The notes under the pieces were generated by a model. It saw only the letters and a program-made list of their open reading frames with translations. It made no database searches and had not been told where the DNA came from. A program made the translations under genes and the position numbers. 64,000 nucleotides of DNA from VXRJ01 sp964636705 (GTDB taxonomy: Bacteria; Acidobacteriota; Vicinamibacteria; Vicinamibacterales; UBA8438), in assembly GCA_964636705.1 (NCBI GenBank), contig CAZWUJ010000005.1:62001-126000 (forward strand), in the 5' to 3' direction. Positions 27,448 through 36,605 of this stretch are shown piece after piece. Position 1 is the stretch's first letter, and the number at the start of each line of letters is the position of its first letter.

Positions 27448-27687
27448 TCAGCGCCGTGCGCGCTGCTGCTTGAGGCGGCTCGCGACCGTCACCTCGCCGA
27501 ACCGCTTCCGGAAGCGGTCGACGCGACCCTCGGTGTCGACCAGCTTCTGCTTGCCAGTGAAGAAGGGGTGGCAGGAGGAGCAGATTTCCAGGTGGAGTTC
27601 CTTCTTGGTCGAACGGGTCTTCCAGGTGGCGCCGCAGGCGCACCGTACGTTGACCTCATGGTATGCCGGGTGAATCTCTGCCCTCAC
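27448..27687 (-). CDS. rpmE: 50S ribosomal protein L31, zinc-binding type
   Basis: L31 sits at the central protuberance of the ribosome and bridges the subunits. The product has IHPAYHEVNVRCACG at the start and EICSSCHPFFTGKQK, with four cysteines (C16, C18, C36, C39) that bind zinc in the C+ form; zinc-starved cells usually replace this form with a Cys-free paralogue. I chose the GTG at 27687 because GGAGG stands eight bases ahead of it and the protein then begins like other L31 proteins; an upstream GTG at 27705 would add six residues. Length is 79, with a basic tail. Confidence 0.95.
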   Translation of the reverse strand: MRAEIHPAYHEVNVRCACGATWKTRSTKKELHLEICSSCHPFFTGKQKLVDTEGRVDRFRKRFGEVTVASRLKQQRARR

Positions 27688-27733
27688 GTTCCCGTCCTCC
27701 ACCAACCGCGCAAACGGACATTATAGCAGCCGC

Positions 27734-28366
27734 TCAGGGGGCGATCATCCGGCCGATGGCGTCGAGGGCCGAGCCCACTCCTTCACCCGTCCGTCCGGAG
27801 ACGGGAACGACGTCGACTTCCATCGCGGCCGCATGGGCGCGCCGGGCGGTCGCCTGGGCGCTTCGCGACATCCGATCGATTTTGGTCATGACGACGGCGA
27901 CCGGGGCGTCGAGACCCCGCAGCCAGGCGAGCGCGTCGAGGTCGTTGTCCAGGCCGGCATGGCGCGCGTCCACGATGAGAAAGGCGCCGGCGAGCCATGG
28001 GGTGGCGGGACGTTCCTCCGCGTCGTCCCGCGCCGCGAGCTGCCCGAAGAAGGAGCGCGTCAGTTCATCGAACTGGCGCCTGGCGTTCCCGCCTCCACGG
28101 GCGTAACCGTAGCCGGGGAGGTCGGCCAGAGTCACGCGTTGCGGCTTGCGTGCCGATCTTGCGACACGAAGCGCGTAGAGGTTGGCAAGGCGGGTGGTTC
28201 CCGGCTTCTGGCCTGTCCGGGCGATGCGACGGCCCGCCAATGCATTGATCAGACTCGACTTGCCGACGTTGGAGCGGCCGACGAGGGTGATCGTGGCTCC
28301 GCCGTCGGCGGGAAGGCGTCCGCCGACCGGCACGCTGGTGACGAAGTCGGCGTCGAGGATCTTCAC
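27734..28366 (-). CDS. engB: Ribosome biogenesis GTPase EngB (YihA/YsxC)
   Basis: EngB is a small GTPase needed for late assembly of the 50S subunit. All G motifs are seen: G1 GRSNVGKSSL, a G2 threonine in PGTTR, G3 DLPGYGYA, G4 TKID and G5 VSGRTGEG. The 210-residue length fits. The start is a GTG at 28366. It is downstream of lon on the same strand, but a stretch of 99 bases with two strong hairpins lies between them. Confidence 0.94.
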   Translation of the reverse strand: MKILDADFVTSVPVGGRLPADGGATITLVGRSNVGKSSLINALAGRRIARTGQKPGTTRLANLYALRVARSARKPQRVTLADLPGYGYARGGGNARRQFDELTRSFFGQLAARDDAEERPATPWLAGAFLIVDARHAGLDNDLDALAWLRGLDAPVAVVMTKIDRMSRSAQATARRAHAAAMEVDVVPVSGRTGEGVGSALDAIGRMIAP

Positions 28367-28401
28367 GGGGCGGTCCCCCGGGGCGAGGAGCTTGCGCCGT
28401 A

Positions 28402-28446
28402 GAAGTTCCGCGCCAGCGGAACTTCCAACGCGCCCGCAAGGGCGCG
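28402..28446 (-). terminator. Two tandem GC-rich hairpins downstream of lon
   Basis: The first hairpin (28402-28425) is a perfect 10-bp stem, GAAGTTCCGC with its complement, around a four-base loop. The second (28429-28446) is a perfect 7-bp stem CGCGCCC around a GCAA-type tetraloop. They lie 20 bases after the lon stop. There is no T-run, so this may be a Rho-assisted terminator or an mRNA-stabilising structure. Confidence 0.45.
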
Positions 28447-28465
28447 CGAGCCCCGCCCGCCCTGA

Positions 28466-30853
28466 TCAGTGGGTGGTCTGATCCTTCGCGACGTCCGGCT
28501 CCACCTTTTCGGCCTCGAGAACCGGCAGTTTCGGGCCGGGGTGTTCGGTGAGAGCCAGCTTCAGGACTTCGTCCATGGTGTCGACCAGGTGGAGGTCGAT
28601 CGCGTCGAGCACCGACTTGGGGATCTCGGACAGGTCCTTCTCGTTGTCCTTGGGCAGGATGATCGTCTTGAGGTTCGCCCGGTGCGCGGCAAGCACTTTC
28701 TCCTTGACGCCGCCGATCGGCAGCACCTTGCCGCGGAGCGTGATCTCGCCGGTCATCGCAACGTCGCGCCGAGTCGGGATGCGGGTGAGTGTCGACACGA
28801 GCGCGGTCGTGATCGTGATCCCGGCCGACGGGCCATCCTTCGGGATGGCGCCCTCCGGAACGTGGACGTGGACGTCCGTCTTCTTGTTGAACTCCTTCGG
28901 AATCCCCAGCTCCTCCGCCTTCGACCGGACGTAGCTCATCGCCGCCTGGGCCGACTCCTGCATGACGTCACCCAGTTTCCCGGTGAGCGTCAACTGGCCA
29001 CGGCCCGGCATCAGAGTGGACTCCGTCAACAGCAGGTCGCCGCCTGCTTCGGTCCAGGCGAGGCCGGTCGCCGTGCCGATCTCGTTCCGCTCGCCGGCAT
29101 CGGTCGGCCGGTACTTGGGCACACCGAGATACTCCACGATCGACGTGGCGTTCACTTCGGTGCTGAACGAATCCCCCTTGTCGACCACCTGACGCGCGAT
29201 CTTTCGGCAGACCGACGCGATCTCGCGCTCCAGATTGCGAACCCCCGCCTCGCGCGTGTAGCGGCGGATGATCGTCTCGTAGGCATCCGTGTGGAACGTG
29301 GCGTTTTCGGAGGTCAGGCCGGTCGCCTTGAGCGTCTTCGGCAGAAGGAACCGCTTTGCGATCTCGATCTTCTCGAGTTCGGTATAGCCCGACAGCTCGA
29401 GCACCTCCATCCGGTCGCGCAGCGCCTGGGGAACCGTATGCAGGACGTTCGCCGTGCAGACGAACATGACGTGCGACAGGTCGTACTCGACATCAAGGTA
29501 GTGATCGAGGAACGTGTTGTTCTGCTCCGGGTCGAGCACCTCGAGGAGGGCCGCCGACGGATCCCCGCGGAAGTCCATCGACATCTTGTCGACTTCGTCG
29601 AGGAGGAAAACCGGGTTCATCGTCCCGGCCTTCTTCATCATCTGGATGATCTGGCCGGGGAAGGCGCCGATGTAGGTCCGCCGGTGTCCCCGCACCTCTG
29701 CCTCGTCGCGCACGCCGCCGAGCGACAGCCGCACGAACCTGCGGCGCGTTGCCCGGGCGATGGACTTGGCGAGCGACGTCTTGCCCACCCCCGGTGGCCC
29801 GGTGAGGGTCAGGATGGTTCCCTTCGGTTTCTTGACCAGCGAGCGGACGGCCAGGAACTCCAGTATTCGATCCTTGATCCTATCCAGCCCGTAGTGATCC
29901 TCGTTGAGGATCTGCTCGGCGCGCTTCAGGTTACGGCTCTCGCGCGTCTTCTTGTGCCAGGGGACGGCAATCAGCCAGTCGAGGTAGTTGCGCGAGACGG
30001 TTGCTTCGGCCGACATCGGCGGCATCGCCTCGAGCCGCTTCAACTCCTGCAGCGCCTTTTCCTCGACGTCCTTGGGCATCCGCGCCTGCTGGATCTTCTT
30101 CCGGAGGTCGTCCACCTCGTTGCCGCGTTCCTCCTTGCGACCCAGTTCCTTCTGGATCGCCTTCATCTTCTCGTTGAGGTAGTACTCCTTCTGCGCCTTC
30201 TCCATCTGCTTCTTCACGCGCGACTGCACGCGGCGGTCGACCTGGAGTTTCTCGACCTCGCCGTCAAGGACGCTGCCGATTCGCGTGAGGCGCTCGAGTG
30301 GAGAAACGATCTCGAGCAGGTTCTGCTTCTCGTTGACGCCGATCGCGAGGTGGCCGGCGATCGTATCGGCAAGCTTGCTCGGGTCGTCGACCCGAACCGC
30401 GTTGATCATCGTCTCGTACTGCGGGTTGTTCGATAGCTTTACGTACTGTTCGAACTGCGAGCTCACCTTCGCCATCGCCTCGTCGAGGTCGTCGGCGGCG
30501 TCGCGCGACGCCGCGAGTACCTTGACGACAACGCGAAAAAAGCCCTTGTCGTCCTTCCACTCGATTGCCCGGGCGCGATCGACTCCCTCCACCAGCACCT
30601 TCACGTTGCCGTCTGGAAGGCGCAGGCTTTGCACGATATTGGCGACGCACCCCATGGTGTAGACGTCCTGGGGCTTGGGGTCGTCGTTTGCCGCGTCGCG
30701 TTGCGCGGCAAGGAAGATCCGTTTGTCCGTCGCGAGCGCGTACTCCAGCGCGCGGGTAGACGAGGGCCGTCCCACGACGAACGGGATCATCATGTGGGGG
30801 AAGACCACCACATCGCGCAACGGTACGATCGGCAGGGTTTCGTAGGATTCCAT
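28466..30853 (-). CDS. lon: ATP-dependent protease Lon (LonA)
   Basis: Lon degrades damaged and regulatory proteins in the cytoplasm. The 795-residue product has the N-terminal substrate-binding domain (LPIVPLRDVVVFPHMMIPF), a coiled-coil region (about residues 200-260), Walker A GPPGVGKTSLAKSIA, Walker B PVFLLDEVDKMS, and the protease domain with the catalytic pair Ser676 (PKDGPSAGIT) and Lys719 (GGVKEKVLAAH). The length is normal for LonA. It follows clpX by 22 bases in the tig-clpP-clpX-lon gene order common to many bacteria. No heat-shock operator (CIRCE or HAIR) is obvious in the short gap. Confidence 0.97.
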   Translation of the reverse strand: MESYETLPIVPLRDVVVFPHMMIPFVVGRPSSTRALEYALATDKRIFLAAQRDAANDDPKPQDVYTMGCVANIVQSLRLPDGNVKVLVEGVDRARAIEWKDDKGFFRVVVKVLAASRDAADDLDEAMAKVSSQFEQYVKLSNNPQYETMINAVRVDDPSKLADTIAGHLAIGVNEKQNLLEIVSPLERLTRIGSVLDGEVEKLQVDRRVQSRVKKQMEKAQKEYYLNEKMKAIQKELGRKEERGNEVDDLRKKIQQARMPKDVEEKALQELKRLEAMPPMSAEATVSRNYLDWLIAVPWHKKTRESRNLKRAEQILNEDHYGLDRIKDRILEFLAVRSLVKKPKGTILTLTGPPGVGKTSLAKSIARATRRRFVRLSLGGVRDEAEVRGHRRTYIGAFPGQIIQMMKKAGTMNPVFLLDEVDKMSMDFRGDPSAALLEVLDPEQNNTFLDHYLDVEYDLSHVMFVCTANVLHTVPQALRDRMEVLELSGYTELEKIEIAKRFLLPKTLKATGLTSENATFHTDAYETIIRRYTREAGVRNLEREIASVCRKIARQVVDKGDSFSTEVNATSIVEYLGVPKYRPTDAGERNEIGTATGLAWTEAGGDLLLTESTLMPGRGQLTLTGKLGDVMQESAQAAMSYVRSKAEELGIPKEFNKKTDVHVHVPEGAIPKDGPSAGITITTALVSTLTRIPTRRDVAMTGEITLRGKVLPIGGVKEKVLAAHRANLKTIILPKDNEKDLSEIPKSVLDAIDLHLVDTMDEVLKLALTEHPGPKLPVLEAEKVEPDVAKDQTTH

Positions 30854-30875
30854 AAGCGTGTGACGTCTCGGCCGC

Positions 30876-32123
30876 CTATCCGGCCTTCTCGATGAGCGTG
30901 AGCGACGGATCCTGGGCCAGCACCGCCTCGCGGGTGATGACGCACTCCGAAACCTTCTTGTTGCCCGGCAGCGTGAACATGATGTCGAGCATCAGGTCCT
31001 CGATAATCATGCGGAGACCGCGCGCCCCGATCTTTCGGCTGAGCGCCTGCTCGGCTATAGCCTCGATGGCGTCGTCGGTAAACCGCAGCTTCACATTCTC
31101 GTACTCGAACAACTTCTGGTACTGCCGCGTGATGGCGTTGCGCGGCTCGGTCAGGATCTGAATCAGGGCCGCCTTGTCCAGTTCGTGCAATGTGCCCTGC
31201 ACGGGCAGCCGGCCGACGAATTCGGGGATCAGGCCGAACTTGATGAGATCCTCGGGTTCGACCTGCTGCAGCAGCGTGCCGATGTCGGCCTGCCGGGCCG
31301 AACGGATCTCGGCCCGGAAACCCAGCGTCTTCCGGCCCAACCGGCGCTGTATCTGCTTGTCGAGGCCGACGAACGCGCCTCCGCAGATAAACAGGACATT
31401 GGTCGTATCGACGTGGTAGAACTCCTGGTGCGGATGCTTCCGGCCTCCCTGGGGCGGCACATTCGCGACCGTCCCCTCAAGGATCTTGAGCAACGCCTGC
31501 TGCACGCCCTCCCCGGAGACGTCCCGCGTGATGGAGGGGTTCTCGTCCTTCTTGCAGATCTTGTCGATCTCGTCGATGTAGATGATCCCCTGCTGCGCCT
31601 TCTCGATGTCGCCGCCGGCCGCCTGCAGCAGCTTGAGAATGATGTTCTCGACGTCTTCGCCGACGTAGCCAGCCTCGGTGAGCGTTGTTGCGTCGACGAT
31701 GGTGAAGGGGACTGACAGCAGGCGGGCGAGCGTCTGCGCGAGCAGCGTCTTGCCGGTTCCGGTCGGCCCGATCAACAGGATGTTCGACTTCGTCAGCTCC
31801 GGATCGTTGCGGCTCCGGGACTGCTTCTGGATCTCCACCCGCTTGTAGTGGTTGTAGACCGCCACCGCGAGCTTCTTCTTCGTCACCTCCTGGCCGATGA
31901 CGTATTGATCGAGGAACTTCTTGATCTCGCTCGGAACCGGCAGTCCGGAGCGGAGCCCGCCCTTCCGATCGAACCGCGCGTCATCCGCAATGATGTCGTT
32001 GCAGACGTCGACGCACTCGTCGCAAATGAAGACCGTCGGACCTGCGATCAGCTTGCGGACGTCGTTCTGATCCTTGTTGCAGAACGAACAGCGGAGGGTT
32101 TCTTTTTCGGACTGTTTGGCCAT
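30876..32123 (-). CDS. clpX: ATP-dependent Clp protease unfoldase ClpX
   Basis: ClpX is the AAA+ unfoldase that recognises tagged proteins and passes them to ClpP. The N-terminal zinc-binding domain has four cysteines (C12, C15, C34, C37). Then follow the Walker A motif GPTGTGKTLLAQTLA, the pore loop and GYVGEDVENI, Walker B GIIYIDEIDKI, and the ClpP-docking IGF-type loop, here LGF in KTLGFRAE-type context (IGF is the usual form). Length is 415, as expected. It lies between clpP and lon with gaps of 28 and 22 bases. Confidence 0.97.
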   Translation of the reverse strand: MAKQSEKETLRCSFCNKDQNDVRKLIAGPTVFICDECVDVCNDIIADDARFDRKGGLRSGLPVPSEIKKFLDQYVIGQEVTKKKLAVAVYNHYKRVEIQKQSRSRNDPELTKSNILLIGPTGTGKTLLAQTLARLLSVPFTIVDATTLTEAGYVGEDVENIILKLLQAAGGDIEKAQQGIIYIDEIDKICKKDENPSITRDVSGEGVQQALLKILEGTVANVPPQGGRKHPHQEFYHVDTTNVLFICGGAFVGLDKQIQRRLGRKTLGFRAEIRSARQADIGTLLQQVEPEDLIKFGLIPEFVGRLPVQGTLHELDKAALIQILTEPRNAITRQYQKLFEYENVKLRFTDDAIEAIAEQALSRKIGARGLRMIIEDLMLDIMFTLPGNKKVSECVITREAVLAQDPSLTLIEKAG

Positions 32124-32151
32124 CAGCGTGCGCGCCAGCCAGTCCCGCGCC

Positions 32152-32754
32152 TCAGGCGCGCTGGCGGATCACGTCGTCAATAATACCGTATTCACGGCCC
32201 TGTTCCGCGTTCATGATGTAGTCGCGCTCGGTATCCTCGGCAATCCGATCCAGCCGCTGGCCGGTATGCGACGAAAGAATCTCGTTCAGACCCTGCCGCA
32301 TTCGGAGGATCTCCTTGGCGTGGATATCGATGTCGGTGGCCTGCCCGCTCAGCCCGGTCATCAGTGGCTGGTGGATGACGATGCGGGAGTTCGGCAGCGA
32401 GAAGCGTTTCTTCGACGTGCCCGCCGCCAGCAGCACCGCCGCCATCGACGCCGCCTGTCCGATGCAGGTGGTCTGCACGTCCGGCTTGATGAACTGCATC
32501 GTGTCGTAGATGGCCAGACCGGCCGAGATGGAGCCGCCGGGGCTGTTGATGTACAGCATGATGTCCCGATCCGGATCCTCCGCCTCGAGAAAGAGCATCT
32601 GCGCGATGATCAGGTTCGCCAGGCTGTCATCTATGGGCGAACCGATGAAGATGATGCTGTCCTTCAGCAGGCGCGAGTAGATGTCGTAGGCCCGCTCCCC
32701 GCGGTTGGTCTGTTCGACCACCATGGGGATGAGCTGCGCATGCGGATCAGGCAT
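32152..32754 (-). CDS. clpP: ATP-dependent Clp protease proteolytic subunit ClpP
   Basis: ClpP forms the 14-subunit serine protease chamber that works with ClpX. From the ATG at 32754 the protein is 200 residues with the triad Ser103 (GQAASMAAVLL), His128 (VIHQP) and Asp178 (ERDYIM). The N-terminus LIPMVVEQTNRGERAYDIYSRLL matches processed ClpP proteins. An upstream GTG at 32769 would add five residues, but the ATG start overlaps the end of tig by eight bases and gives the normal N-terminus. Confidence 0.97.
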   Translation of the reverse strand: MPDPHAQLIPMVVEQTNRGERAYDIYSRLLKDSIIFIGSPIDDSLANLIIAQMLFLEAEDPDRDIMLYINSPGGSISAGLAIYDTMQFIKPDVQTTCIGQAASMAAVLLAAGTSKKRFSLPNSRIVIHQPLMTGLSGQATDIDIHAKEILRMRQGLNEILSSHTGQRLDRIAEDTERDYIMNAEQGREYGIIDDVIRQRA

Positions 32755-34033
32755 GGATGATCGTAGCACGCGCCATCAGGAGGTCGATCGCCTTCTCGCG
32801 GCGCAGCCCGGACCGCAGGCGCGCCGCGCCCCCCTGCTGTTCGAGCAGTGCCCGGGCAGCGGCGGGGGTCTTTCCCGCAAGCTTCGCCTGCCGCTCGATC
32901 TCGCGAGTGACGTCGTCGTCGTCCGCTTCGATCGACTCGCGCCGGGCGATCTCGTCGAGGACCAGCGTGCTCCGCACCGCATCCGTGGCTGAGGGACGCT
33001 GTTGTTCCCGGAATCCTCGCCAGTCGACCGGCGCGTTGCGCGGATCGACTCCCTCTGCCGCTAGACGTTGGGCCACCTGTTCCATCCGGCGGTCCAGCTC
33101 GCGCTCGACCAGCGCCGTCGGGACGTCGACGGTGACTCGCCCGGCGAGCTGACGCAGCAGGTCGCCGCGCACCTCCTGGCGTGCCTCCTGCTCGGCGGCC
33201 GCCTTCAGATCTGCTTCGACGCGGCTGCGGAGCGCGGCCAGATCGGCGAAATCGCCGACGCCTTGCGCGAAGGCGTCGTCGACATCCGGCAGCGCGAGCC
33301 GGTTGAGCGCAGTTACCTTGATGTCGTATGCCACTTCGCGTCCGGCGAGCCGCCGGACCGGGTCGTTCCGAGTGTGCGTGACAGCGAACGCGCGCGTGTC
33401 GCCGATGGTCAGGCCGATCAGCTCCGCGTCGAAACCGGGCGGATTGGTCTCGCTACCGATCTCGATCCGGACGCCGTCGAGATGCTCCGCTCCCTTGCCG
33501 GCTGCGGGATCGGTCAACCTGCGGTCGAGGTCCATCGTGACGACATCGCCTTGCGCGGCCGCGCGGCCCTCGACCGGCTCGAGGCGGCCAGCGCTCCGCC
33601 GCAGCCGCTCGACGGCCCGATCTATGGCGTCATTCCCGATGTCGACCGGCGGTTGACGAAGCGTGAACGCGGTGTAGTCGCCCGGGTCTATCGACGGCAC
33701 TGTCTCGAAGATCGCGGTGAAGGTGAGGGGCTTGCCTTCATCTATCTCCACGTTGCGGATCTCCGGGGTGGCGACCGGGTGGATCTCCTCGCTGCCGATT
33801 GCCTCGTCGACCGCGGCACGGACGAGATCCTCGGCCACCTCGCGGAGAATCTGATCGCGGAACCGGGTGCGGATGACCTTGGCTGGCGCCTTCCCGGGGC
33901 GGAACCCCTGCAGCTTCGCGGTGCGCCGGTACCGGTTCGACAGCCGGTCGATCGCCTTGTCGACCCGATCCGCCGGGATCTCGACGGTCATCTCCTTCCG
34001 GCAGGCGCCGAGGTCGGTCACTTCACTTCTCAT
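32747..34033 (-). CDS. tig: Trigger factor, ribosome-associated chaperone
   Basis: Trigger factor binds the ribosome exit tunnel and shields nascent chains. The 428-residue product has the ribosome-binding signature GFRPGKAP at about residues 43-50, a peptidyl-prolyl isomerase domain in the middle (GDVVTMDLDRRL, then IGSETNPPGFDAELIGLTIGD), and a helical C-terminal domain. It overlaps clpP, so tig, clpP, clpX and lon form one proteostasis block. The gene is read away from the tRNA-Leu gene, which lies 47 bases upstream on the same strand. Confidence 0.95.
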   Translation of the reverse strand: MRSEVTDLGACRKEMTVEIPADRVDKAIDRLSNRYRRTAKLQGFRPGKAPAKVIRTRFRDQILREVAEDLVRAAVDEAIGSEEIHPVATPEIRNVEIDEGKPLTFTAIFETVPSIDPGDYTAFTLRQPPVDIGNDAIDRAVERLRRSAGRLEPVEGRAAAQGDVVTMDLDRRLTDPAAGKGAEHLDGVRIEIGSETNPPGFDAELIGLTIGDTRAFAVTHTRNDPVRRLAGREVAYDIKVTALNRLALPDVDDAFAQGVGDFADLAALRSRVEADLKAAAEQEARQEVRGDLLRQLAGRVTVDVPTALVERELDRRMEQVAQRLAAEGVDPRNAPVDWRGFREQQRPSATDAVRSTLVLDEIARRESIEADDDDVTREIERQAKLAGKTPAAARALLEQQGGAARLRSGLRREKAIDLLMARATIIHA

Positions 34034-34080
34034 GGTTCAACTACAGCTTCAGCGAGCCCAGGGTGTTGCGGGAGGGCAGG

Positions 34081-34167
34081 TGGTGCGAAAGGGGGGACTT
34101 GAACCCCCATAGCCTTGCGGCTACCGGATCCTAAGTCCGGCGCGTCTGCCAGTTCCGCCACTTTCGC
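34081..34167 (-). tRNA. tRNA-Leu, anticodon UAG, CCA encoded
   Basis: Read on the - strand, the seven-base acceptor arm GCGAAAG pairs with CTTTCGC, followed by A and an encoded CCA. The anticodon stem CCGGA/TCCGG holds the loop CTTAGGA, so the anticodon is UAG, reading CUA leucine codons. The long variable arm (TAGCC-GCAA-GGCTA) marks the class II shape of leucine tRNAs, and the T arm is GGGGG-TTCAAGT-CCCCC. Confidence 0.95.
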
Positions 34168-34200
34168 ATCGGGTAGCCGGTTCCAGCCTAGCACGTCTGC

Positions 34201-34206
34201 TACGAT
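34201..34206 (+). promoter_or_regulatory. Candidate -10 element of a leaderless egtB promoter
   Basis: TACGAT stands exactly six bases before the ATG of egtB at 34213. No clear -35 is seen, and the intervening CGGGGC is not a good ribosome-binding site at that distance. Confidence 0.42.
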
Positions 34207-34212
34207 CGGGGC

Positions 34213-35616
34213 ATGAGCGCGGCGCCGCCGGCCGGCGAACCGAAAGTCGACCGGCGGGAGCCGTTCGCCGGCCACGAGAAGGCGTTCGTCGACCGACAGT
34301 GGGCGGTCGAGGCGTATTGCGACAACCGGGTCCGGACGCGAGCGCTCTTCGACCTGCTTACTCCTGACGCCTACTACGCGCAGCCGATTCCCCTGCGGCA
34401 TCCGCTGGTCTTCTATGACGGCCACATCCCCGCTTTCGCGGTCAACGCGCTTCTGAAGCGAGGCCTGGGGCATCCCGGCATTGACAACGATCTCGAAACG
34501 CTCTTCGCGCGCGGCATCGACCCCGCCGACCGTTCGGCCGCGGCGCGGTCGGCCCGCGACGTCTGGCCGCCGCGCGAGACCGTGCGGGGTTACGGAGAGA
34601 AGGCGGACGCAGCGATTCTCTCCGCGCTGGCCTCCGGGCCGATCGAAGGCGAGGCGAACGGTGTCGTGCGGCGCGGCCAGGGCGTCTTTACCGTCCTGGA
34701 GCACGAGGCGATGCACCAGGAGACGCTGCTCTACATGTGGCATTGGCTTGACGCGTCGCAGAAGCGTTGTCCCTCCGGTTACGCGCCAACCGGGGTCGAC
34801 GCCCCCGCGCCGCCGCCGGAAGCAATGGTGACGGTGCCGGTCGGCCGGACGACGCTGGGCGCGCGGATCGAAGAGGTCCGGTTCGGATGGGACAACGAAT
34901 TTCCCGCGCAACGGGTCGAAGTTCCCGCATTCGCGATCGACGTTCACGACGTCACGAACGCCCGCTTCCTCGAGTTCGTCGAGGCGGGAGGCTACCAGAC
35001 GCAATACCTGTGGTCGGAGGCAGCCTGGGCGCGGCAGCGCGCGTCCGGACGGACCCAGCCGCGGTTCTGGGAACACGATGGTGGCGAGTGGTACTGGCAC
35101 GGAATGTTCCACCGCGTGCCTCTCCCTCCCGCCTGGCCGGTCTGGGTGACTCACGACGAAGCGTCGGCGTATGCCCGCTGGAGGGGCCTTCGGCTGCCGA
35201 CCGAGGCGGAGTATCACCGCGCCGCCTACGGGACGCCGGAGGGAATCGAACGGGCGCACCCGTGGGGAGAGGCGCCGCCCGGCGCCACGCATGGCAACTT
35301 CGGCTTCCGGCAGTGGGATCCCGTTCCGATCGGCACTCACCCCGCGGGGGCGAGCGCCTGGGGCATCCACGACCTGGTGGGCAACGGCTGGGAGTGGACG
35401 TCGACGGCTTTCGCCGGCTTTCCCGGTTTCGAGGCGATGGCGTCCTACCCGGAGTACTCCGCTGACTTTTTCGACGGGGATCACTTCGTCGTGAAGGGCG
35501 CGTCGCCGGCAACCCCGGCCGGGCTGATCCGCCGCAGCTTCCGGAACTGGTTCCGCCCGTACTATCCGTACATGTACGCCGCGTTCCGCTGCGCCCGGGG
35601 CGCCGCGAGCTGCTGA
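34213..35616 (+). CDS. egtB: EgtB-like sulfoxide synthase (ergothioneine biosynthesis)
   Basis: EgtB-type enzymes are iron-dependent and join a sulfur donor to hercynine, with O2, in ergothioneine synthesis. The N-terminal DinB-like domain has the three-His iron site: H71 (FYDGH) and H164/H168 (LEHEAMHQET). The C-terminal half is an SUMF1/FGE-sulfatase-type domain (VPVGRTTLGAR, DVHDVTNARFLEFVEAGGY, WRGLRLPTEAEYHRAAYG, GNGWEWTSTAF, RRSFRNWFRPYYPYMYAAFRCAR). Length is 467 residues. The product of the next gene, EgtD, would provide hercynine. Related enzymes make ovothiol (OvoA) or selenoneine (SenA), but the egtD neighbour favours ergothioneine. An acidobacterial EgtB (Chloracidobacterium) uses cysteine directly, which would fit the lack of egtA and egtC here. 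Confidence 0.88.
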   Translation: MSAAPPAGEPKVDRREPFAGHEKAFVDRQWAVEAYCDNRVRTRALFDLLTPDAYYAQPIPLRHPLVFYDGHIPAFAVNALLKRGLGHPGIDNDLETLFARGIDPADRSAAARSARDVWPPRETVRGYGEKADAAILSALASGPIEGEANGVVRRGQGVFTVLEHEAMHQETLLYMWHWLDASQKRCPSGYAPTGVDAPAPPPEAMVTVPVGRTTLGARIEEVRFGWDNEFPAQRVEVPAFAIDVHDVTNARFLEFVEAGGYQTQYLWSEAAWARQRASGRTQPRFWEHDGGEWYWHGMFHRVPLPPAWPVWVTHDEASAYARWRGLRLPTEAEYHRAAYGTPEGIERAHPWGEAPPGATHGNFGFRQWDPVPIGTHPAGASAWGIHDLVGNGWEWTSTAFAGFPGFEAMASYPEYSADFFDGDHFVVKGASPATPAGLIRRSFRNWFRPYYPYMYAAFRCARGAASC

Positions 35617-36605
35617 TGCCAGACGCCTCCGGCGCAACGGCGGCGGAAGGGCTGCGCAGCGCCGCGACCGTCGCCCTGGCCCACGACGTGGTCGAGGGGC
35701 TGCGGCGACAGCCCAAGCGGATCCCGGCGCGCTACCTGTACGACGCCCTCGGATCGCAGCTCTTCGAGGCGATCTGCGAGTTGCCCTGGTACCCGATCAC
35801 CCGGGGGGAGTGCGCGCTTCTGGCCCGCGAGCGGGATGCCATCCTCGAGCGCCTCGACACACCGGCGACGCTGGTGGAGTTGGGTGGCGGCAACGGCGAC
35901 AAGCTGGCCATCCTCGCCGAGGGTCTCGCCCGAGCGGGGCGCATGGCCGATGTCCACTTGATCGACATCTCCGAAACCGCACTGGAGCGCGCGTGCGAGA
36001 AGGTTGCCCGCCACGCGTCGGTGAGAGTGCACGGCCACCGCGCCGAGTACGCCGCCGGACTGCGGGAGGCGACCGGGCAACTCGAGCCGAACCGATCGGC
36101 GATGGTGCTGTTTCTCGGCTCCAACATCGGCAACCTGCATCCCGACGAGGCGGATGGCTTTGTTGCCGGGATGCGCGATGGCCTCCGCCCCGGCGACAGC
36201 TTCCTGCTGGGGGCTGACCTGGTGAAACCGGAGGCGGATCTCGTCGTCGCCTACGACGATCCGCTCGGCGTCACCGCGGCGTTCAACCGCAACCTGCTGG
36301 TGCGGCTGAATCGCGAGCTGGACGCCGACTTCGACGTCGAGCAGTTTGCGCACCAAGTGGTCTGGAACCCCAGACAGTCGCGAGTCGAGTCGTACCTGGT
36401 GAGCCAGACGGACCAGACGGTGTGCCTGCGGGAGATCGACTGTTGCATCCGGCTGGACGAGGGTGAAGGTATCTGGACGGAGAGTTCGTACAAGTACGCG
36501 CCGGAACGAATCGTGGACCTGGGAGAGCGGGCCGGTTTCCTCCGACGGGCGCAGTGGATCGAGGAGAAAACGCGGTTCGCGCTGACCCTGTTCGACGTGG
36601 CATGA
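35616..36605 (+). CDS. egtD: L-histidine N-alpha-methyltransferase EgtD
   Basis: EgtD trimethylates histidine to hercynine with S-adenosylmethionine, the first step of ergothioneine synthesis. The 329-residue protein matches the family: KRIPARYLYDALGSQLFEAICELPWYPITRGE near the start, the SAM-binding VELGGGNGDKLAIL, MVLFLGSNIGNLHPDEAD, a D-x-x-K-P-E-A motif (GADLVKPEADLVVAYDD), NRNLLVRLNRELDADFD and WTESSYKYAPE. The ATG shares its first base with the stop of egtB, so the two are translated as a unit. The stop overlaps the next ORF by four bases. Confidence 0.93.
   Translation: MPDASGATAAEGLRSAATVALAHDVVEGLRRQPKRIPARYLYDALGSQLFEAICELPWYPITRGECALLARERDAILERLDTPATLVELGGGNGDKLAILAEGLARAGRMADVHLIDISETALERACEKVARHASVRVHGHRAEYAAGLREATGQLEPNRSAMVLFLGSNIGNLHPDEADGFVAGMRDGLRPGDSFLLGADLVKPEADLVVAYDDPLGVTAAFNRNLLVRLNRELDADFDVEQFAHQVVWNPRQSRVESYLVSQTDQTVCLREIDCCIRLDEGEGIWTESSYKYAPERIVDLGERAGFLRRAQWIEEKTRFALTLFDVA

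Noticed and set aside
28469..30436. Long open frame opposite lon
   Set aside because: It is antisense to a clear lon gene and its composition (rich in R, H, L, D, V) is what the third-position GC bias of the opposite strand produces.
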